Positions 37,589-47,425 are shown, numbered from the stretch's first letter. The stretch: DNA of 64,000 bases from Sphingomonas abietis (GCF_027625475.1 NZ_CP115174.1:186001-250000), one strand, 5' to 3'. Numbers and translations: made by a program. Notes: generated by a model from the letters alone, not told the origin.

Positions 37589-38239
37589 CTAGGCTTCGTC
37601 GGCAGTCGCGGTCAAGGGGGCCGGTTCGCCGTCCGCGAATCGCGCGAGAATCCAGTCGGCCGCCTCGGCCCAGTCGTCGATGCGGGCATGGGCGTCGGCC
37701 GCCTGCGGGCGATGCACCGCGACCAGCGGCTCGGCGACCATGTGCAGCCGCCAGACCTGCGGGGCCGCCTTGGCGACCGAATGAAGCTGGTAGGACAGGT
37801 CGTCGACGAACAGCGCGACGCTGGGCTTGTGCTCGGCGAGGATGGCGTTCAGCGCCGCGCCCTTGCCGCCTTGGTTGGTATAGACCTCGTGGACGATGCC
37901 GTGGCGGCTGAGCTGATCGATGCGCGGCTGGCGGCGGTGATCGGGCAGGTTGGTCAGCACCACGATGTCGGCGTGCGCGGTGATCCGGTCGAGCGCCTCG
38001 ATCACGCCCTTCACCGGCGTCTGCCGCTCCATCTCGCTATCGAAGAAGCCGTCCACATAGGGCCATACCTCGTCCAGCGCGACCTTCTCGCCAGTGTCGC
38101 GGCGGACCAGCGCGTCGCCCCAATTCTCATGCTCGACGGCGAAGTCGATGCCGTGCGCCTCGGCCAGCCAGTCGCGGAAATGCGCGACCATGTGCAACAG
38201 CACCTCGTCGCAATCGGTGATCAGCAGGGGGCGGGTCAT
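37589..38239 (-). CDS. HAD-like phosphatase family protein
   Basis: A 216-residue protein of HAD type. Motif I is TDCDEVLLH (residues 8-16, first Asp9), motif II is VLTNLPDH near 92, and VALFVDDLSYQL near 145 is the final acidic motif. Motif I second acidic residue is Asp (DCDEV), consistent with phosphatase activity. The substrate is unknown. It starts inside the end of the DUF3572 gene (4-bp overlap), so they are cotranslated. Confidence 0.8.
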   Translation of the reverse strand: MTRPLLITDCDEVLLHMVAHFRDWLAEAHGIDFAVEHENWGDALVRRDTGEKVALDEVWPYVDGFFDSEMERQTPVKGVIEALDRITAHADIVVLTNLPDHRRQPRIDQLSRHGIVHEVYTNQGGKGAALNAILAEHKPSVALFVDDLSYQLHSVAKAAPQVWRLHMVAEPLVAVHRPQAADAHARIDDWAEAADWILARFADGEPAPLTATADEA

Positions 38240-38508
38240 GCTTCAAGCTCCTGATGGGCGCGAACGAGCGCCGCGGGCGTGACGTCGAGCGCGTCGGCGC
38301 AGGACATCAGATCGGGTTCGTAGGATTCGAGGAAGGCCAGCACCGCGGCGAGCAGCGTCGGGTCGGTGGCGCGGGCGCGCAGCTCGTCGGCATCGAGCCC
38401 GGTCAGCGCCAGCAACCGTTCGGCGCGCGGGCCATCGGAGAGCGTCCAGGCCAATGCGGACAAAGCGAGGGTCGCGCTGTCGGGATGATTTGTGTCGGCC
38501 GCGCGCAT
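38236..38508 (-). CDS. DUF3572 family protein
   Basis: A 90-residue all-helical protein matching DUF3572 (DSATLALSALAWTLSDGPRA, then CADALDVTPAALVRAH). No function is known. In many alphaproteobacteria it sits divergently beside divK, as here, with only 39 bp between the starts. Confidence 0.85.
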   Translation of the reverse strand: MRAADTNHPDSATLALSALAWTLSDGPRAERLLALTGLDADELRARATDPTLLAAVLAFLESYEPDLMSCADALDVTPAALVRAHQELEA

Positions 38509-38547
38509 CGCCTATCTCCGTCTCTCTCTTCTGGAGGATAGGTCGCT

Positions 38548-38919
38548 TTGCCGGGCAAGGTGCTCGTTGTCGAGGACAACGAACTCAATCTCAAGCTGTT
38601 CTGCGATCTGCTCGAAGTCCATGACTATGAGCCGACCCCCGTGCGCGACGGGCTGGAGGCGATCGAGACGGCGCGGGCGGTGATGCCCGACCTGATCATC
38701 ATGGACATCCAGCTGCCGCACATCAGCGGCCTCGAGCTGATCGCCGGGCTGAAGGCGGACCCGGAGCTGGCCTCGATCCCGATCCTCGCCGTCACGGCCT
38801 ATGCGTCACCAGCGGACGAGGACAAGGCGCGCGAGGCCGGTGCCTCGGCCTATGTCTCCAAGCCGATCTCGCTGCTGCGCTTCATCGAGGCGGTCGAGGC
38901 GCTGGCGCCTCCAGCCTGA
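38548..38919 (+). CDS. divK: DivK-like single-domain response regulator
   Basis: A 123-residue receiver domain without an output domain. The acidic pair is in VVEDNELNLKLF, the phosphoacceptor Asp in LIIMDIQLPHISGLEL (near residue 52), the switch Thr in AVTAYAS and the Lys in YVSKPIS. DivK controls polarity and the CtrA pathway in alphaproteobacteria. The start appears to be TTG at 38548, with TGGAGG 10 nt upstream; no ATG fits the conserved N terminus. The DUF3572 neighbour supports the name. Confidence 0.88.
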   Translation: MPGKVLVVEDNELNLKLFCDLLEVHDYEPTPVRDGLEAIETARAVMPDLIIMDIQLPHISGLELIAGLKADPELASIPILAVTAYASPADEDKAREAGASAYVSKPISLLRFIEAVEALAPPA

Positions 38920-38932
38920 CGATTCGGGATAT

Positions 38933-38953
38933 CCCCGTTCGTCCCGAACGGGG
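38933..38953. terminator. Hairpin between convergent genes
   Basis: A perfect 9-bp stem CCCCGTTCG/CGAACGGGG with a 3-nt loop fills the gap between divK and the FAD oxidoreductase. Without a T-run it is only a possible bidirectional transcript end. Confidence 0.45.
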
Positions 38954-38955
38954 GA

Positions 38956-40578
38956 TCATGGGCGAACGAGGCTCGCCGCGACCGCTTCCGCCGCCTTGAT
39001 TCCGTCGACGCCGGCCGAGAGGATGCCGCCGGCATAGCCCGCGCCTTCGCCCGCCGGGAACAGGCCGGCGAGGTTGAGGCTCTGGCCGTCCTGGCCCCGC
39101 GTGATCCGGATCGGCGAGGAGGTGCGCGTCTCCACCCCGGTCATGACCGCATCGGGATGATCGTAGCCGGCGATCTGGCGGCCGAACATCGGCAGCGCCT
39201 CACGCAACGAATCGATCACGAAGGGCGGCAGGCACTGGGCGAGATCGGTGAGATGCACGCCCGGCTTGTAGGAGGGCGTCACCTCGCCCAGCGCGGTGGA
39301 CGGCCGCCCGGCGAGGAAATCCCCGACCGTCTGGCCGGGCGCGGCGTAGCTCGATCCGCCCGCCACATAGGCCAGCGATTCGAGCTTCCGTTGCAGTTCG
39401 ATGCCGGCGAGCGGATGGCCGGGATAATCCTGCTCCGGATCGATGCCGACGACGAGGCCCGAATTGGCGTTGAACTCGGCGCGCGAATATTGGCTCATGC
39501 CGTTGGTGACGACGCGGCCCTCTTCCGATGTCGCGGCGACCACGCGCCCGCCGGGGCACATGCAGAAGCTGTAGACCGTGCGCCCGTTGGTGCAGTGGTG
39601 GGAGAGGCTGTAGGCGGCGGCGCCGAGGATCGGGTTGCCCGCGCAGGCGCCGAAGCGGGCCTTGTCCATCCAGCTCTGCGGATGCTCGATGCGCACCCCG
39701 ATCGAGAAGGGCTTGGCCTCGATATGGACGCCGCGAGCGTGGAGCATTTCGAAAGTGTCGCGCGCCGAATGGCCGACCGCGAGCACGACATGCTCGGCGG
39801 CCAGCACCTCGCCGGTCTGGAAGCGCAGGCCGGTCAGGCGGCGCGTGCCGTCGGGCCGCTCCTCGATCTCGATATCCTCGACGCGATGCTGCCAGCGATA
39901 TTCGCCGCCGAGCGCCTCGATCGTCTTCCTCATGCTCTCGACCATGGTGACGAGGCGGAAGGTGCCGATATGCGGATGCGCCTCGGTGAGAATCTCGGCG
40001 GGCGCGCCGGCCTGCACGAACTCCTCCAGCACCTTGCGGCCGAGGAAGCGCGGATCCTTGATCTGGCTGTAGAGCTTGCCGTCCGAGAAGGTGCCGGCGC
40101 CGCCCTCGCCGAACTGGACGTTGCTTTCGGGATCGAGCACGCCGCGCCGCCACAGGCCCCAGGTGTCCTTGGTCCGCTCGCGCACCAGCTTGCCGCGATC
40201 GACGATGATCGGCCGGAACCCCATCTGGGCGAGGATCAGCCCGGCGAACAGCCCGCAGGGGCCGGCCCCGATCACGACCGGGCGGGGGCCGTCCCAGCCG
40301 GCCGGCGCGGTAACGGGTGGACGATAGGCGGTATCGGGGGTCTGGCGCAGGCGATGGTCGCCGGCGAAGCGCGCCAGCACCGCCGCCTCGTCGGCGAGCG
40401 CCACGTCGACCGAATAGATCAGCAGGATCGCCGATTTCTTGCGGGCATCATTGGCGCGGCGCGCGACCCGCCAGTCGAGCAGGTCTGCGGGCGCGATGCC
40501 CAGCCGCTCGACGATGGCGGCGGGCAGCGCCTCGGGCGGATGATCGAGCGGGAGCTTGAGTTCGGTGAGGCGGAGCAT
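38956..40578 (-). CDS. FAD-dependent oxidoreductase of unknown substrate
   Basis: A 540-residue flavoprotein of the group annotated as 'uncharacterised FAD-dependent dehydrogenase'. About 90 N-terminal residues form a small ferredoxin-like part (LKLPLDHPPEALPAAIVERL). The FAD-binding GxGxxG is VIGAGPCGLFAGL near 102. FGEGGAGTFSDGKL and YSFCMCPGGRVVAATSE are characteristic, and GEGAGYAGGILSAGVDG is the C-terminal FAD contact. Substrate unknown. Start 40578 (MLRLTELK). Confidence 0.88.
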   Translation of the reverse strand: MLRLTELKLPLDHPPEALPAAIVERLGIAPADLLDWRVARRANDARKKSAILLIYSVDVALADEAAVLARFAGDHRLRQTPDTAYRPPVTAPAGWDGPRPVVIGAGPCGLFAGLILAQMGFRPIIVDRGKLVRERTKDTWGLWRRGVLDPESNVQFGEGGAGTFSDGKLYSQIKDPRFLGRKVLEEFVQAGAPAEILTEAHPHIGTFRLVTMVESMRKTIEALGGEYRWQHRVEDIEIEERPDGTRRLTGLRFQTGEVLAAEHVVLAVGHSARDTFEMLHARGVHIEAKPFSIGVRIEHPQSWMDKARFGACAGNPILGAAAYSLSHHCTNGRTVYSFCMCPGGRVVAATSEEGRVVTNGMSQYSRAEFNANSGLVVGIDPEQDYPGHPLAGIELQRKLESLAYVAGGSSYAAPGQTVGDFLAGRPSTALGEVTPSYKPGVHLTDLAQCLPPFVIDSLREALPMFGRQIAGYDHPDAVMTGVETRTSSPIRITRGQDGQSLNLAGLFPAGEGAGYAGGILSAGVDGIKAAEAVAASLVRP

Positions 40579-40640
40579 GATGCGGGCCTTAGCCCGGATC
40601 GCGCCCCGCCCCAATGCCGTTCGCCGATCCGGTTGGCGGA

Positions 40641-41219
40641 TCAGCGCGCCATGCGATCCAGCGCGCGGTTGAGCGCCAGCACATTGACATGGGGATCGCC
40701 GAGAAAAGGCAGCCACGGCCGCTCGATCGCGTGCGTCACGAGGGTTTCGACGGTGGCGGGCGAAAGGCCGCGCGCATGGGCGACGCGATCCACTTGATAC
40801 AAAGCCGCCTCGGGACTGAGATCGGGGTCGAGCCCCGAGGCGGAGGCCGTGAGCAGGTCGGGTGGAATATTGGTCCCCGCCACGGAATTCTTGGAGATGT
40901 CGCCCTTCAGCCGATCGACCAACGCCTGCGACGTCGGGCCGAGATTGGAGCCGGACGAGGCCATCGCGTCATAGCCCTTGCCGGCCGCCGAGGGGCGCGG
41001 GTGGAAATAGCGATTGCTGGCGAAGGCCTGCCCGATCAGCGCCGAGCCGACCGGCTGGCCCTTCTCCATGACGAGGCTGCCATTGGCCTGGTGCGGGAAC
41101 AGCGCCTGGGCGATGCCGGTCATCGCCAGCGGATAAGCGAGACCGAGCAGCAGGGCGAACAGTCCGGTCATCACCAGCGACGGGCGAAGCGAAGAGAGGA
41201 GATCCTTGTTCATATCCAT
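40641..41219 (-). CDS. kdpC: Potassium-transporting ATPase subunit C
   Basis: A 192-residue subunit with one N-terminal membrane helix (about 14-36) and a periplasmic domain. Family motifs are FASNRYFHPRPSAAG, SSGSNLGPTS and PDLLTASASGLDPDLSPEAA. It stabilises the KdpFABC complex. It starts 19 bp after kdpB. Neither kdpD nor kdpE follows. Confidence 0.96.
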   Translation of the reverse strand: MDMNKDLLSSLRPSLVMTGLFALLLGLAYPLAMTGIAQALFPHQANGSLVMEKGQPVGSALIGQAFASNRYFHPRPSAAGKGYDAMASSGSNLGPTSQALVDRLKGDISKNSVAGTNIPPDLLTASASGLDPDLSPEAALYQVDRVAHARGLSPATVETLVTHAIERPWLPFLGDPHVNVLALNRALDRMAR

Positions 41220-41238
41220 ATTCCTCAGGCGGGTTTGC

Positions 41239-43263
41239 TCAGGCGAGGCCGATGCCGGTGACGAAGAGATCGATCAGCTTGATGCCCACGAACGGCGCGA
41301 CGAGGCCGCCCAGCCCGTAGATGGCGAGGTTACGCCGCAGCAGCGGCCCGGCGCCGATCGGCCGGTATGTCACGCCCTTGAGCGCCAGCGGCACCAGCAG
41401 CGGGATGATCAGCGCGTTGAAGATGATCGCCGAGAGGATCGCCGATTGGGGCGTCTTCAGCCCCATCACGTTGAGCACCGCCAGCGTCGGATAGATCGCC
41501 ACGAACATCGCCGGGATGATCGCGAAATATTTGGCGACGTCGTTGGCGACCGAGAAGGTGGTGAGCGCCCCGCGCGTCATCAGCAGCTGCTTGCCCAGGC
41601 CGACGATCTCGATCAGCTTGGTCGGGTCACTGTCGAGATCGACCATGTTGCCGGCCTCGCGCGCGGCCTGCGTGCCGGTATTCATCGCCACGCCGACATC
41701 GGCCTGGGCCAGCGCGGGGGCGTCGTTGGTGCCGTCGCCGCACATCGCCACCAGCTTGCCGCCGGCCTGTTCCTGGCGGATCAGCGCCAGCTTGTCCTCG
41801 GGCGTCGCCTGCGCGAGGAAATCGTCCACCCCGGCCTCGGCGGCGATGGCGGCGGCGGTCAGAGGATTGTCGCCGGTGATCATCACGGTGCGGATGCCCA
41901 TCTTGCGCAGCTCGCCGAAGCGCTCGCGGATGCCTGCCTTGACGATGTCCTTGAGCGCGATCGAGCCGAGCAGGCGGCCGTTCCGCGCGACCGCCAGCGG
42001 GGTCATGCCGGCCCGCGCAATCTCCTCGGTGGCGCGGCGCAGGTCGGTTGCCGCCGCGCTCTCGCCGACGCCGGGATTGGCCTTGAGGATCGAATCGACC
42101 GCGCCCTTCTGGATCAGCAGGTCGCCGATCTTGACGCCGGAGATGCGGGTCTGCGCGGTGAACGGGATCACCTCCGCAGCCTCGGGCAGTGCGCGGGTCG
42201 CGATGCCGAACGCCTCGCGGGCGAGGGTCACGATCGAGCGGCCTTCCGGCGTCTCGTCGGCGAGGCTGGCGAGCAGCGCGGCCTCCGCCAGATCGGCGCG
42301 GGTGACGCCATGGACCGGCCGGAACTCGGTCGCGGCGCGGTCGCCGATGGTGATGGTGCCGGTCTTGTCGAGCAGCAGCGTATCGATGTCGCCGGCGGCT
42401 TCCACCGCGCGGCCGGACTTGGCGAGCACGTTGAAGCGCACCAGCCGGTCCATCCCCGCGATGCCGATCGCCGACAGCAGCGCCGCGATCGTCGTCGGGA
42501 TCAGCGTGATCAGCAGCGCGGCGAGGATCGCCACCGGCACCTGGCCGCCCGCATAATGGGTGAAGCCGGGAATGGTGCCGACCGCGATCAGGAAGATGAT
42601 GGTCAGGCCGACCAGCAGGATGGTCAGCGCGATCTCGTTGGGGGTCTTCTGGCGTTCGGCGCCTTCGACCAGCGCGATCATGCGATCGAGGAAGCCCTGG
42701 CCGGGATCGATCGTCACCCGCACCGTGATCCGATCCGAGATGACGCGGGTGCCGGCGGTGACGGCGGAGCGATCGCCGCCGGCCTCGCGGATCACCGGCG
42801 CGCTCTCGCCGGTGATCGCCGCCTCGTTGACCGAGGCGACGCCTTCCACGACCTCGCCGTCGGAGGGGATGAGGTCGCCGGTCTCGACCAGCACGACGTC
42901 GCCCTTGCGCAGCGCGCTGGCCGGCACGGCCTCGGTGCCGTTGCCCCTGATGCGCTTGGCGGTCAGTTCCGCCTTGGTGGCGCGCAGCGAGGCGGCCTGC
43001 GCCTTGCCGCGGCCTTCGGCGAGCGCCTCGGCGAAGGTGCCGAACAGCACGGTCAGCCACAGCCACAGCACGAGCTGGAGCTTGAAGCCGGCGGCGAGAC
43101 TGTCGTGGCCGACGACGAGCAGGATGGTGAGCAAGGCCGCCACGACGGCGGCGGTGAACATCACCGGGTTGCGGATCAGCTGGCGCGGATCGAGCTTGCG
43201 GAAGGAATCCCCCACCGCAGGCAGGATCAGCTCGAGAGTGAAGAGGGTCGCATCACGGGCCAT
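41239..43263 (-). CDS. kdpB: Potassium-transporting P-type ATPase subunit B
   Basis: A 674-residue P-type ATPase. The phosphorylated residue is Asp299 in [10 protein letters not shown], with TGES (ITGESAPV) earlier and [12 protein letters not shown] later. It hydrolyses ATP to drive K+ through KdpA under potassium limitation. Start 43263 (MARDATLF) lies 11 bp after kdpA; larger upstream starts overlap kdpA and are rejected. Confidence 0.97.
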   Translation of the reverse strand: MARDATLFTLELILPAVGDSFRKLDPRQLIRNPVMFTAAVVAALLTILLVVGHDSLAAGFKLQLVLWLWLTVLFGTFAEALAEGRGKAQAASLRATKAELTAKRIRGNGTEAVPASALRKGDVVLVETGDLIPSDGEVVEGVASVNEAAITGESAPVIREAGGDRSAVTAGTRVISDRITVRVTIDPGQGFLDRMIALVEGAERQKTPNEIALTILLVGLTIIFLIAVGTIPGFTHYAGGQVPVAILAALLITLIPTTIAALLSAIGIAGMDRLVRFNVLAKSGRAVEAAGDIDTLLLDKTGTITIGDRAATEFRPVHGVTRADLAEAALLASLADETPEGRSIVTLAREAFGIATRALPEAAEVIPFTAQTRISGVKIGDLLIQKGAVDSILKANPGVGESAAATDLRRATEEIARAGMTPLAVARNGRLLGSIALKDIVKAGIRERFGELRKMGIRTVMITGDNPLTAAAIAAEAGVDDFLAQATPEDKLALIRQEQAGGKLVAMCGDGTNDAPALAQADVGVAMNTGTQAAREAGNMVDLDSDPTKLIEIVGLGKQLLMTRGALTTFSVANDVAKYFAIIPAMFVAIYPTLAVLNVMGLKTPQSAILSAIIFNALIIPLLVPLALKGVTYRPIGAGPLLRRNLAIYGLGGLVAPFVGIKLIDLFVTGIGLA

Positions 43264-43274
43264 GTCGATAGACC

Positions 43275-44978
43275 TTAGAAAAGCTGGCCGCGGATCATCG
43301 CGAGATGATCGGCGATGGGGCCGAGCGCGAGGCTGGGCAGGAAGGTGAGGCCGCCGAGGATCAGCACGATGCCGATCAGCAGGCCGATCCACAGCGGGCC
43401 GGTGGTCGGGAAGGAGCCCGCCGTTGCCGGCGTCACCTTCTTGGCGGCGAGCGATCCGGCGATGGCGAGCATCGGCACGATCACGAAGAAGCGGCCGAGC
43501 CACATCGCGATCATCAGCATGCCGTCATAATAAGGCGTGCTGGCGGTGAGGCCGGCGAAGGCCGAGCCGTTATTGCCCACCGCGCTGGTGAAGGCGTAGA
43601 GGATCTCCGAGAAGCCATGCGGCCCCTTGTTGAGCGGGCCGGCAAGCCCCGGCGCCACCACCGCACTGATCGCGGTCATGCCGAGGATGACGAGCGGCAG
43701 CACCGCGATCGCGAGCACCGCGAGCTTCACCTCGCGCCCCTCGATCTTCTTGCCGACATATTCCGGCGTGCGACCGACCATCAGCCCGGCGACGAACACC
43801 GCGAGGATGGCGAACAGCAGGAAGCCGTAGATGCCCGAGCCGACGCCGCCGACCACCACTTCGCCGAGCTGGATGTTGAACAGCGGGATCAGCCCGCCGA
43901 GCGCGGTGAAGCTGTCGTGCATCGCGTTGACCGCGCCGCAGGAGGCGGCGGTGGTGACGACCGCGAACAGCGCCGAGGCGGCGGTGCCGAAGCGGACCTC
44001 CTTGCCCTCCATATTGGCGCCGGCGATGCCGAGATGGTGGACGATCGGGTTGCCGGCGGCCTCCTGCGCATAGGTGACGAGCACGCCCGCCAGCACGATC
44101 AGGATCATCGCCGAGAGGATCGCCCAGCCCTGCCGGGTATTGCCGACCGCCTTGCCGAAGCACCAGGTCAGCCCGAAGCCGATCAGGAAGATCGACAGCA
44201 TCTGGACGAAGTTGGTGGCGGCGCTGGGATTCTCGAACGGGTGCGCGGAGTTGGCGTTGAAGAAGCCGCCACCATTGGTGCCGAGCATCTTGATCGCCTC
44301 CTGGCTGGCGACCGGCCCGATCGCGAGGGTCTGCTTGATCCCTTCCAGCGTGGTGACGTCCACCGAGGCGGCCATGGTTTGCGGCACGCCGGACGCCACC
44401 AGGTAGAGCGCGTAGACGATCGAGAGCGGCAGCAGCAGATAGAGGGTGATGCGGGTCGCATCGGCCCAGAAATTGCCGACCGTCTTACTCTCGCGCCGCG
44501 CGAAGCCGCGGAACAGCGCGAAGGCCAGCGCGATGCCGGTCGCGGCCGACAGGAAGTTGTGGATGGTGAGCGCGAGCATCTGGCTGAGGTTCGACATGGT
44601 CGATTCGCCGGCATAGCTCTGCCAGTTGGTGTTGGTGGTGAAGCTCACCGCGGTGTTGGCGGCGAGATGCTCGGGCAGCCCGGCCAGGCCGCCGGGGTTG
44701 AACGGCAGCAGCGCCTGCGCGCGCAGGATCGCATAGCTGAACAGCGCCAGCACCGCGTTGAACACCAGCATGTGGACGGCGTAGCGGCGCCAGCCCTGCT
44801 CCGCGGTCGGCTCGATGCCGGACAGACGGTAGAAACCGCGCTCGACGGGGCCGAGCACGGCATGGAGCGGGGTGCGGCGGCCTTCGTAGAGCGCGTGGAG
44901 CCACAGCCCCACAGGCTTGGTGAGGGCCAGCAGCACGGCGAAGAAGGCGAGGATGAGCATCCATCCGGAAACGGTCAT
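43275..44978 (-). CDS. kdpA: Potassium-transporting ATPase subunit A
   Basis: A 567-residue membrane subunit with about ten helices and four pore loops related to K+ channels. Selectivity-loop segments include [23 protein letters not shown], and [11 protein letters not shown]. It binds K+ with high affinity from the periplasm. It starts 15 bp after kdpF. Confidence 0.97.
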   Translation of the reverse strand: MTVSGWMLILAFFAVLLALTKPVGLWLHALYEGRRTPLHAVLGPVERGFYRLSGIEPTAEQGWRRYAVHMLVFNAVLALFSYAILRAQALLPFNPGGLAGLPEHLAANTAVSFTTNTNWQSYAGESTMSNLSQMLALTIHNFLSAATGIALAFALFRGFARRESKTVGNFWADATRITLYLLLPLSIVYALYLVASGVPQTMAASVDVTTLEGIKQTLAIGPVASQEAIKMLGTNGGGFFNANSAHPFENPSAATNFVQMLSIFLIGFGLTWCFGKAVGNTRQGWAILSAMILIVLAGVLVTYAQEAAGNPIVHHLGIAGANMEGKEVRFGTAASALFAVVTTAASCGAVNAMHDSFTALGGLIPLFNIQLGEVVVGGVGSGIYGFLLFAILAVFVAGLMVGRTPEYVGKKIEGREVKLAVLAIAVLPLVILGMTAISAVVAPGLAGPLNKGPHGFSEILYAFTSAVGNNGSAFAGLTASTPYYDGMLMIAMWLGRFFVIVPMLAIAGSLAAKKVTPATAGSFPTTGPLWIGLLIGIVLILGGLTFLPSLALGPIADHLAMIRGQLF

Positions 44979-44993
44979 GGTGTCGGCCCCCGA

Positions 44994-45083
44994 TCAGAAT
45001 CGTTCGGGGCGCAGCAGCGCCGCGACCAGATAGACGAGCAGGCCGAGCGCGGTGATCGCGGCGAGCCAGAGGTCGATCGTCAT
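44994..45083 (-). CDS. kdpF: Potassium-transporting ATPase subunit F
   Basis: A 29-residue single-helix peptide, MTIDLWLAAITALGLLVYLV followed by AALLRPERF. The YLxxALLxPExF ending is diagnostic of KdpF, which binds KdpA and stabilises the complex. It lies between a 27-residue peptide gene (7 bp upstream) and kdpA. Confidence 0.92.
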   Translation of the reverse strand: MTIDLWLAAITALGLLVYLVAALLRPERF

Positions 45084-45090
45084 CGCCGCC

Positions 45091-45174
45091 TCACGCCTGA
45101 TCGCACAGGCGAACATAGGCGAGCGTCGCCGCCAGCAGCCCCAATATCGCCGCGACCCAGAATATGTCCTGCAT
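45091..45174 (-). CDS. 27-residue membrane peptide at the head of the kdp operon
   Basis: A tiny open frame encoding MQDIFWVAAILGLLAATLAY plus VRLCDQA. It has one predicted membrane helix and a C-terminal R-L-C-D motif. GAGGG precedes its ATG, and it ends 7 bp before kdpF. As far as I recall, comparable short peptides ending in a YxRLCD-like motif occur ahead of kdpF in other alphaproteobacteria, unannotated or as hypothetical. It may be an extra Kdp subunit or a regulatory leader peptide. The coding case rests on the ribosome site, hydrophobicity and operon position. Confidence 0.65.
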   Translation of the reverse strand: MQDIFWVAAILGLLAATLAYVRLCDQA

Positions 45175-45348
45175 GATGCACGTCCCTCGCAACGGGCGCG
45201 CGACGAGGATCGCCGCGCGGCGTCAGGAGGGCGGATTAGGCGCCTCACCCGTCAGCTTTCGAGACGGGGTTCGCGGGTGCCGCATAAGATCGGCATAGTA
45301 TCGGCGCGATCGGAGACGTCGCCGAATGCCGTAATGCCGAGTATTCGC

Positions 45349-46116
45349 CTACTCGTTGCCGAATATCCCGCCGAGGATGCCGCCGACCACGGCGCCTGCC
45401 GCGCCGGTGCCAACGATCGGCGCGACGCTGCCGCCGCGTTCGCCGCTGCTCGGCAAATAGCGCGCAATCTCTTCGGCGAGGTTGAGGATCGGCATCGATT
45501 GCAGCCAGATCTTGCCCGGCCCGGTCAATGTCGCGAGGAACAGGCCTTCGCCGCCGAACAGGATGTTGCGGAATCCGCGCATCATCCGGATGTCGGTGGC
45601 GACGCTCGGCTCCTGGAGGCCGATATGCCCGGCATGGACGAGCAGTCGCTCGCCGGGGCTGAGCTGCTTCTCGATCACTTCGCCGGAAAGATCGAGGAAC
45701 ACCGTGCCCGGCCCGGTGACACGCTGGAGGATGAAGCCTTCGCCGGCGAAGAAGCCCGCCCCCAGCCGCTGCTGGAAGGCGATGTCCAGCGTCACCGATT
45801 GCTCGGCGCACAGGAAGGTCTCCTTGCGGCAGACCAGCGACTGGCCGGCGGCGAGCCTGAACGGCAATATCTGGCCCGGAAAGCGGGGCGCGAAGGCGAT
45901 GTGCCCGGCGCGTTCGGCGGTGAACTCGGTGATGAACAGGCCGCCGCCGCTCATCGCGCGCCGCAGCCCCGCGAACAGGCCGCCGCCGGTGTGGGTCTGC
46001 ATGGCGATGGTCTCGCTCATCCACGCCATGCTGTGAGGCTGGCTGTAGAGCCGTTCGCCGGCCTCCAGATCGATCGAGACGGTCTGCATCGTCGTGCCGG
46101 AAACTTCGTAGCGCAT
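45349..46116 (-). CDS. TIGR00266/AIM24 family protein
   Basis: A 255-residue beta-rich protein of the TIGR00266 (AIM24-like) family. Conserved segments are MAWMSETIAMQTHTGGGLF, GPGTVFLDLSGEV, HAGHIGLQEPSV and GEGLFLATLTGPGKIWLQS. The C terminus is a Gly-rich, membrane-compatible stretch (GTGAAGAVVGGILGGIFG). The human relative sits in mitochondria; no bacterial function is established. It is separate from the kdp operon by about 174 bp. Confidence 0.88.
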   Translation of the reverse strand: MRYEVSGTTMQTVSIDLEAGERLYSQPHSMAWMSETIAMQTHTGGGLFAGLRRAMSGGGLFITEFTAERAGHIAFAPRFPGQILPFRLAAGQSLVCRKETFLCAEQSVTLDIAFQQRLGAGFFAGEGFILQRVTGPGTVFLDLSGEVIEKQLSPGERLLVHAGHIGLQEPSVATDIRMMRGFRNILFGGEGLFLATLTGPGKIWLQSMPILNLAEEIARYLPSSGERGGSVAPIVGTGAAGAVVGGILGGIFGNE

Positions 46117-46169
46117 ATCGTCCTCCGTCGACTCCCGAAGACGATCCTATCACGATGGCGCACATGCAA

Positions 46170-46199
46170 AAGGCCCGGCCGATGGCTCGGCCGGGCCTT
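46170..46199 (-). terminator. Rho-independent terminator for the SWFGD gene
   Basis: An 11-bp perfect stem (46170-46180 with 46189-46199). On the minus strand it is followed by a short T-run (TTTTGC). Confidence 0.85.
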
Positions 46200-46234
46200 C
46201 GCCTCATGGGTGCGTCACGCGCCCATCAGTACCA

Positions 46235-47224
46235 TCAGTAGGTGCCGGAGAAGCTCCGGTTGAGGTCGGTCGATCCACGATCGCCGTCGCGATCGCGATC
46301 GCTGCCGAACAGGCCCTGATTCTGCTCCTCGTCGCGCCAGGCCTGCTGGGCCTGTTCCGCGGTCTTGGAGAGATGGACCTTGTCGTCGACCGACTGGATC
46401 CACGAGGACGGGATCGAGTGGTGATGGCCGCCGGCGTCGCGATCGGTCTTGGTCAGCAGGATGCGGTCGCCGCGGACATGATCGACCTTGCCGACATGCA
46501 CGCCGTCGGAGCCCAGCACCTCCATATGCTCCTGCGCCTGCTGGAGCGAGGATCGCTGGGTCTGGCGATTCTGGCGCCATGCCGAGAATTCGCTGGCAAA
46601 GCGCGTCTGGTTCTCGCGGCGATACTCGTCATAATCGCGATCGAGTTCGCTGATCTGGCGATGGCGCCAGCCATGATAGCCATGCTCGTCGTCGCGGGCG
46701 GCATCGCGACCGGATGAGCCGGCGCCATAGCCCGTACCATAGGATGCGCGATAGGCGTCGTAGCGCTGGTCGCGATCGCTGCCAAAGCCGGTATCGGCAT
46801 AGCTGCGGGTGCGGGTGCCGTCGGGATAACCGGTCTCGAACTGGCGGTCCTCGCCGGTCGCCGGATAATGATAGGCGGTCGGCGCATAGCCGCGCGAGAA
46901 GCCGCGATCATCGTCGCTCTGGTTGGAGCGACGCCAGTTCGGATAGCGATCGGGGCCAGCATAGCCGCCCGGCGCCGAGCGGGCGAAGCGACCGCCTTCG
47001 TAGCGACCCTCGTAGCGGCTGGCGGGATGGTCGCGATCGTAGCGCTGATCGAAGCGTTCGTCGCGGCGCCGGCGGCGCTCCGCCTCTTCATCGCCGAACC
47101 AGGATCGGATCTCGTCACCGGCGCGGTCGAAGAAGCCGCGGTCGTCGGGGCTGCCATAACCCGGCTCGCGGCGATAATCGTCGCGGCCATAGCCATAGGG
47201 GCGATCGTTGCGTTCGTAACCCAT
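46235..47224 (-). CDS. SWFGD-motif protein with C-terminal DUF2171 domain
   Basis: A 329-residue hydrophilic protein. Near the N terminus is the SWFGD motif (RSWFGDEEAERRRRR, about 40-54). A long disordered Arg/Asp/Tyr/Gly-rich region follows. A DUF2171 (PRC-barrel-like) domain lies at about 240-305 (MEVLGSDGVHVGKVDHVRGD, SSWIQSVDDKVHLSK). Proteins of this layout are common in sphingomonads and thought to be stress-related. A sigma-EcfG-type promoter 82 bp upstream supports general stress control. Start 47224 follows AAGGACG. Confidence 0.85.
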   Translation of the reverse strand: MGYERNDRPYGYGRDDYRREPGYGSPDDRGFFDRAGDEIRSWFGDEEAERRRRRDERFDQRYDRDHPASRYEGRYEGGRFARSAPGGYAGPDRYPNWRRSNQSDDDRGFSRGYAPTAYHYPATGEDRQFETGYPDGTRTRSYADTGFGSDRDQRYDAYRASYGTGYGAGSSGRDAARDDEHGYHGWRHRQISELDRDYDEYRRENQTRFASEFSAWRQNRQTQRSSLQQAQEHMEVLGSDGVHVGKVDHVRGDRILLTKTDRDAGGHHHSIPSSWIQSVDDKVHLSKTAEQAQQAWRDEEQNQGLFGSDRDRDGDRGSTDLNRSFSGTY

Positions 47225-47305
47225 GATAAGTCGTCCTTTCTCCTGGGAAAAACCTGCCGAACGGTATCGGCCGCAGAGTGCGGCGCCCGCTCGATCAGCC
47301 TTCAA

Positions 47306-47330
47306 AACGGAAGAAAAGCGTGGGCGTTCC
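47306..47330 (-). promoter_or_regulatory. Sigma-EcfG-type general stress promoter
   Basis: On the minus strand GGAAC (47326-47330), 16-bp spacer, CGTT (47306-47309). This exactly fits the alphaproteobacterial EcfG consensus GGAAC-N16/17-CGTT and points at the SWFGD/DUF2171 gene. Confidence 0.7.
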
Positions 47331-47425
47331 TGTCGTTACGGGTGCGCCCTGGCGCGGTTCGCCCAGCCGCCGCGCTGTTGCGACGAGCAGTGGCGGGCGA
47401 CCGATGCATGATCGGAATTTGCGCG

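Noticed and set aside
41206..45176. Two long plus-strand open frames over the kdp genes
   Set aside because: Antisense to kdpB and kdpA; no recognisable motifs.
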